Source: Pseudomonadota bacterium
GTDB lineage: Bacteria > SAR324 > XYD2-FULL-50-16 > JAHJRI01
Reading direction: 5' to 3'
Assembly (NCBI GenBank): GCA_022360105.1
Contig: JAKSDL010000304.1
Location: 1-8,318 of the forward strand
DNA length: 8,318 bases
Both the position numbers and the translations under genes were made by a program. The notes beneath the pieces were generated by a model. It had not been told where the DNA came from, did no database searches, and saw only the letters and a list, made by a program, of their open reading frames with translations. Positions 5,453 to 8,318 of the stretch are shown piece by piece (the stretch's first letter is position 1; each line of letters opens with the position of its first letter).

Positions 5453-5872
5453 CTAAGAAATTGAATCCAATAAGCTCTGGAATCGTCCGGCATGAGACTT
5501 TTCTGCCTTGGCCAGGGTCTCAAACCAATCGGCAATTTCAGCAAAACCTTCATCCCTGGCTGTTTTTGCCATGCCGGGATACATATCCGTATATTCATGC
5601 GTTTCCCCAGCGACAGCTGCTTTCAGATTTTGCTCGGTATCACCAATGGGAAGGTCCGTTGCGGGATCGCCAACAGGCTTGATGTAATCCAGGTGACCAT
5701 GGGCATGCCCGGTTTCACCTTCGGCTGTCTCCCTGAAGTTGGAAGCAATTTCAGGGTATCCTTCCACGTCAGCAATTTTGGCAAAATAGAGATACCTGCG
5801 GTTGGCCTGGGATTCACCGGCAAAAGCATCTTTTAAATTTTGAAGTGTTTTGGAAGTTTTTAAATCAGCCAT
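5453..5872 (-). CDS. rbr: Rubrerythrin (diiron domain only)
   Basis: The 139-residue protein is the four-helix ferritin-like diiron domain of rubrerythrin, a peroxidase that reduces H2O2 to water in anaerobes. Iron-ligand motifs are all there: E20 in [14 protein letters not shown]53-T-G-H56, E90 in AGETHEY, and E124-K-S-H127. The C-terminal rubredoxin domain (two CxxC) of classical 190-residue rubrerythrins is absent; the protein ends shortly after the last ligand helix and has no cysteine, so it needs an external electron donor. The strong Shine-Dalgarno (AAAAGGAG, 5 nt before ATG) fixes the start. The iron-sulfur CCG protein and DUF3501 follow in the same direction, and PerR is encoded upstream, consistent with peroxide control. 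Confidence 0.93.
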   Translation of the reverse strand: MADLKTSKTLQNLKDAFAGESQANRRYLYFAKIADVEGYPEIASNFRETAEGETGHAHGHLDYIKPVGDPATDLPIGDTEQNLKAAVAGETHEYTDMYPGMAKTARDEGFAEIADWFETLAKAEKSHAGRFQSLLDSIS

Positions 5873-6347
5873 GTCTACTCCTTTTTATAATTGTTTGATT
5901 TAACAGGGGTTGAGTTGAATAGTTGGAAAAGAACCGCCAGGAATCATATCTATTGAACAGCCGCATTTTTTCATTGCCGATACAATTAGTCAAGATTTTG
6001 AAAAAGCTGACCAATTTTATGATCCATCAATTTCCTCTGACGGGGTGAAAAAAACTGCGTAGTGCCTGAACGGAAAATCGTTATACCCTTATCCAAATTT
6101 ATTCCAAATGCCGGAATTTAGCTTGAAGATTAACGTGCTGTCAGCTTAAGACATTACAATGATCAGCAAAAACCCGGCTGAGAGCTGATCGCTGAATGCT
6201 TAAAGCACTGAATTTCGAAGTACCAAACTGCTTCTAAAGCTTTTATTGGTAAGGGTTAAATTGGTTTTCGTTCAGGTGTTAAGTAGTTACTATTTAATAA
6301 TAATGAATACTTAAGGAAAATCATTATTGTTTTGAATTCAAATTTTT
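5873..6347. promoter_or_regulatory. 475-bp intergenic region upstream of rbr, downstream of perR
   Basis: No ORF or RNA gene is evident. The promoter for rbr should lie here on the minus strand, but I could not fix convincing -35/-10 elements; TTATAAT at 5884-5890, just upstream of the rbr Shine-Dalgarno, is a half-match to the PerR box. Inverted repeats seen are GATCAGC 6161-6167 with GCTGATC 6184-6190, AATAATGA 6299-6306 with TCATTATT 6321-6328, and the 12-bp palindrome TTTGAATTCAAA (6331-6342). The last two lie within 50 nt of the perR stop. Confidence 0.5.
6299..6342. promoter_or_regulatory. AT-rich inverted repeats after perR (Fur-family box or transcript end)
   Basis: AATAATGA and TCATTATT are perfect 8-bp arms 14 nt apart, and the perfect palindrome TTTGAATTCAAA adjoins them. 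The arm sequence resembles half-sites of Fur-family operators (ATAATGA-like), but the spacing is wider than in a classical 7-1-7 box. Alternatively the hairpin marks the 3' end of the perR transcript, though it lacks a following T-tract. Confidence 0.3.
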
Positions 6348-6785
6348 TTACTTTTTTTGACAGTCAGGACAAATGCCATAGAAGTCCAATCTATGGTTGG
6401 TTACCTTGAACCCGGTTTCCTTGATAATCTCCTTTTGCATATGGTTAATTGAGTCCAGCTCCGGATCGATTATTTTTTTACATTCGGTACAAATTAAGTG
6501 GGGATGCGGGACAGGCCTCTTGCCATCATAGCGATTACTATCATTGCTGAATTCCAGTTCCAACACTTCCCCCAGCTCCTTTGCCAGCGCGATTGTTTTG
6601 TACACAGTCGCAAAACTGGTAAACGGATAATCCTTTTTAATTTCGTCGTAGATCATTTCAGCGCTGGGATGTCCATTACTCGCAGCAAGAATTCTCAAGA
6701 TAGCCAAACGTTGTGGAGTCATCCGGTGATCTCGTTTCCTTAACGCTTCAACCATCTCTTCAAAACGATCCGTGGAATGACTCAT
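6348..6785 (-). CDS. perR: PerR-type Fur-family peroxide-sensing repressor
   Basis: The 145-residue protein is a complete Fur-family regulator: winged helix (HRMTPQRLAILRIL, about 20-33; TSFATVYKTI recognition helix, 56-65) and a metal-binding dimerisation domain. The structural zinc site is C99-x2-C102 and C139-x2-C142. The sensing-site ligands known from Bacillus PerR align: H39, D87, H94, H96 and D107. Asp at 107, where Fur has Glu, marks PerR and the metal-catalysed oxidation mechanism for H2O2. It should repress peroxide-defence genes, here most plausibly rbr and its followers. ATG 6785 has no Shine-Dalgarno; a weak GAAGAG precedes Met11, which would still keep the helix-turn-helix. An AATGATAAT motif at the start suggests self-control. 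Confidence 0.9.
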   Translation of the reverse strand: MSHSTDRFEEMVEALRKRDHRMTPQRLAILRILAASNGHPSAEMIYDEIKKDYPFTSFATVYKTIALAKELGEVLELEFSNDSNRYDGKRPVPHPHLICTECKKIIDPELDSINHMQKEIIKETGFKVTNHRLDFYGICPDCQKK

Positions 6786-6806
6786 GTTGATTAATGATAA
6801 TGGTTT
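6786..6806 (-). promoter_or_regulatory. Possible Fur/PerR-type operator at the perR start
   Basis: On the plus strand TTGATTAATGATAATGG (6787-6803) carries GATAAT-like hexamers typical of Fur-family operators, directly before the perR ATG. It is not a full 7-1-7 palindrome. Autoregulation is common in this family, so the site is plausible but unproven. Confidence 0.3.
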
Positions 6807-6863
6807 TTTATTGATACTTGTTGTTGATAAGGTAATTGTTTATGAAAATAGAGTCAAATAAAT

Positions 6864-7364
6864 TCAATGCGATCTGTCAAAACCGGTCTCCAAAGCAGCA
6901 TAGATACTGGCCGGCTTCTTACCCTTATATCGTTTCAGCATTAATTTGTACCCTTCATGGTCAAAGGGTTTGTGCTCTACCATGACATCGTACATGAAAT
7001 GAGCGAGAATACAGCCAACCAGGTGTATGGACTCGTGTCTGTCAATCTTTTTTGCCCGCATGGAGTTGAAGAATTGATAGGCTTCGATGGGGTCTTTATC
7101 CCTGATTTGATTTTCAACGGTGGCGTGAATAGTCATATGGACAAAAGGATTTTGTTCAGATGCAGAGGCATCATTTGATTTATCCCTGTTAGCATAGGTT
7201 TCGAATTCGTCTCCATATTCATCTTCATGCTCGATCATGATTTGAGCCAATTGCTTCTCTTCCGCGCTCAATTGATCTGTTTGACCGGCTTTAGCCATTT
7301 TCCACAGCTTGATCAAAAAATGTTCCGGATTATCTTGCAGGGAATTGTCATTTAGATTGGTCAT
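6864..7364 (-). CDS. DUF1841 family protein
   Basis: The 166-residue product resembles DUF1841: the core NPFVHMTIHATVENQI (93-108), then the histidine/acid motif DRHESIHLVGCILAHFMYDVM. The conserved His and Glu residues (HMTIH, RHESIH) could bind metal, but the family has no established function. The first 60 residues are highly charged and helical (SAEEKQLAQIMIEHEDEYGDEF), and no signal peptide or membrane segment is seen. The start is well supported by TGGAG 8 nt before ATG. It lies 78 nt upstream of perR in the same direction, so the two may share a transcript. A role in redox stress is suggested only by context. The family call is from remembered motifs. Confidence 0.7.
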   Translation of the reverse strand: MTNLNDNSLQDNPEHFLIKLWKMAKAGQTDQLSAEEKQLAQIMIEHEDEYGDEFETYANRDKSNDASASEQNPFVHMTIHATVENQIRDKDPIEAYQFFNSMRAKKIDRHESIHLVGCILAHFMYDVMVEHKPFDHEGYKLMLKRYKGKKPASIYAALETGFDRSH

Positions 7365-7734
7365 CGATTTATCTCCAGGGCTTCGTGATCTGATTGGCAG
7401 CAGCTAACATTTGTCATTGTAGGCGACCATGACAAAAATTGCACTGCATAAGTTTTGTCTGAAATGACCTTATAAATGTCGTTTCTGACTCTGGTGTTTT
7501 AATAGTTCATCTTTTAAGGTTAACTCAAAATACATTCTTGTAAATTGAAAGGCAGGATTTGATAGATTATCGATTGCGGTTGGATCTGTTTGTTTGCGTA
7601 GTGAAAAATTACTCAAAATTGGAGATTAATTTAGTCTGTCGGTGACCATGTAGGATCGCCCTACCGTTCGGAATCTGCATCAATCAAGATCATAAAAGAC
7701 TAACAACTTAAACTAAATGACATCGGACACCAGT

Positions 7735-7857
7735 TGTAGGATGGGCAACTCGTTGCCCATCAACCTGACTAATCAGGAGGAGCGAGAATCGCTTTTTCAA
7801 AGTGTCAAAATTCAGGCCTTTGATCGGATTGATGGGCAACGAGTTGCCTGTCCTGCA
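7735..7857. repeat. Convergent pair of palindromic dispersed repeats, copies B and C
   Basis: Copy B (7735-7774) is the reverse complement of copy A at 3304-3343, with a perfect core ATGGGCAAC/GTTGCCCAT at 7741-7760. Copy C (7826-7857) has the orientation of A with a slightly decayed right arm (GTTGCCTGT). B and C face each other about 50 nt apart, like a REP/BIME pair, and could fold into one large cruciform. Between them AGCGA-GAA-TCGCT followed by TTTT (7781-7797) is a small terminator-like hairpin. Confidence 0.85.
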
Positions 7858-7895
7858 GTTGACTCAAAATATTACCGAAATAATAAATGTAACTA

Positions 7896-8082
7896 TTCAC
7901 CACAGAGATCACAGAAAAAAGACTTAGAATAGCAAAAGAATAAACATATGTAGGCTTACCGCCATTGTTACTGACTTCCACAAATCCGGGGAGTAAAAAA
8001 CCTGGTCAATCTTTACCGATTTTTTAGATTTGAAGTCATTTCAATTAATAAAGCTTCGTGCCCTTCGTGTCTTCGTGGTGAA
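7896..8082. repeat. Inverted pair of TTCGTG-type repeats
   Basis: TTCACCACAGAGATCACAGA begins at 7896. Its partner on the opposite strand lies at 8052-8082, where TTCGTG occurs three times (8055, 8064, 8072) and ends GTGGTGAA. TTCACCAC (7896-7903) and GTGGTGAA (8075-8082) are exact inverted ends. Similar TTCACCAC-GAAG-ACACGAAG repeats are scattered through many environmental bacterial genomes; I know no assigned function. Confidence 0.6.
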
Positions 8083-8180
8083 AACAGAAAGGGGTAATTA
8101 CGCTGAACAGATACTAAAAAATTATCTTAAGTGGAATTTGCAGGATGAATTAAACAATAACAATTAAAAGGGGAGGTATC

Positions 8181-8318
8181 ATGGAGGATTGGTTAAAAAC
8201 AGCATGCGTACTTTGCGCCCAGAATTGCGGTTTAAAGGTTCTGGTTGAAGATAACAAGATCGTCAAAGTCAGGGGAGATAAGGATAATCCTCGTAGCGAA
8301 GGATATGTCTGCAGAAAG
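8181..8318 (+). CDS. Molybdopterin-dependent oxidoreductase, N-terminus (partial, runs off the window)
   Basis: The first 46 codons are visible and the frame is open to the window end. The product starts MEDWLKTACVLCAQNCGLKV and contains the N-terminal [4Fe-4S] motif of the DMSO-reductase/formate dehydrogenase superfamily: C9-x2-C12-x3-C16 and, after the typical KIVKVRGDKDNPRSEGYVC, C44. Such enzymes bind bis-MGD molybdenum or tungsten cofactor and transfer oxygen atoms or hydride; the substrate cannot be judged from this fragment. No twin-arginine signal precedes the cysteines, so it is probably cytoplasmic. A strong Shine-Dalgarno (GGGGAGG, 5 nt before ATG) fixes the start. It is divergent from the redox block across a long spacer. 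Confidence 0.88.
   Translation, partial: MEDWLKTACVLCAQNCGLKVLVEDNKIVKVRGDKDNPRSEGYVCRK

Larger units (their letters stand above)
7365..8180. other. 816-bp repeat-rich intergenic region between divergent genes
   Basis: It separates the minus-strand DUF1841 gene from the plus-strand molybdoenzyme, so promoters for both should be here, but no clear sigma-70 pair stands out. A small hairpin GTAGG-ATCGC-CCTAC is at 7650-7664. Two repeat families follow (7735-7857 and 7896-8082). The only ORF, at 7717-7932, is made of these repeats and is not a gene. No tRNA, rRNA or CRISPR array is seen. Confidence 0.6.

Noticed and set aside
5461..5836. Plus-strand and alternative-frame ORFs over the rubrerythrin gene
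   Set aside because: They are shadows of rbr, whose diiron ligands and Shine-Dalgarno are clear.
7650..7664. Hairpin GTAGG-ATCGC-CCTAC as a terminator
   Set aside because: The stem is only 5 bp, there is no T-tract, and it is not at a gene end.
7717..7932. 71-codon plus-strand ORF
   Set aside because: It consists almost wholly of palindromic repeat copies B and C and the start of the TTCGTG-type repeat, with no ribosome site.

Overview
The window is AT-rich bacterial DNA (roughly 40% G+C by eye) in two parts: an accessory, cassette-like left end (about 1-3150) and a conserved-looking oxidative-stress/redox block on the minus strand (about 3380-7365). A long repeat-rich spacer follows, then the first 46 codons of a molybdopterin oxidoreductase. 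Shine-Dalgarno sites are of the usual AGGAG type. The gene content (rubrerythrin, PerR, CCG-domain iron-sulfur protein, DUF3501, molybdoenzyme) suggests a Gram-negative anaerobe or microaerophile, for example Desulfobacterota, Calditrichota/KSB1 or a proteobacterium. No phylogenetic marker is present, so I do not assign it further.

Left end. A GNAT acetyltransferase (83-544) and an unrecognised 176-residue protein (641-1171) are separated by a textbook attC-like recombination hairpin (552-626): pairing end boxes, a symmetrical 4-nt unpaired spacer, a stem with two bulged bases on one side, and a variable loop. The GNAT gene starts directly on a GTTAAAT box that pairs exactly with the ATTTAAC box after its stop, as expected for an excisable integron cassette. 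Partial or degenerate attC-like sites lie at 1-84, 1166-1282 and perhaps 1811-1890. A 55-residue ORF, a DmpI-like tautomerase, a decayed IS1182-type transposase and a Phd/VapC toxin-antitoxin pair complete this end. No integrase is visible.

Right block, read leftward: DUF1841 protein (7364-6864), PerR-type regulator (6785-6348), rubrerythrin without a rubredoxin domain (5872-5453), a two-cluster ferredoxin/double-CCG protein related to GlpC and HdrD (5297-3963), and DUF3501 (3936-3382). I infer a peroxide-responsive unit in which PerR controls a diiron peroxidase, with the CCG protein as a possible redox partner. The CCG gene carries one in-frame UGA at codon 270, at a position usually occupied by glycine, with conserved sequence on both sides. 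It is a nonsense mutation, a base error or a recoding event.

Three families of small palindromic repeats occupy the spacers. One family has a copy beyond each end of the redox block, in opposite orientation.
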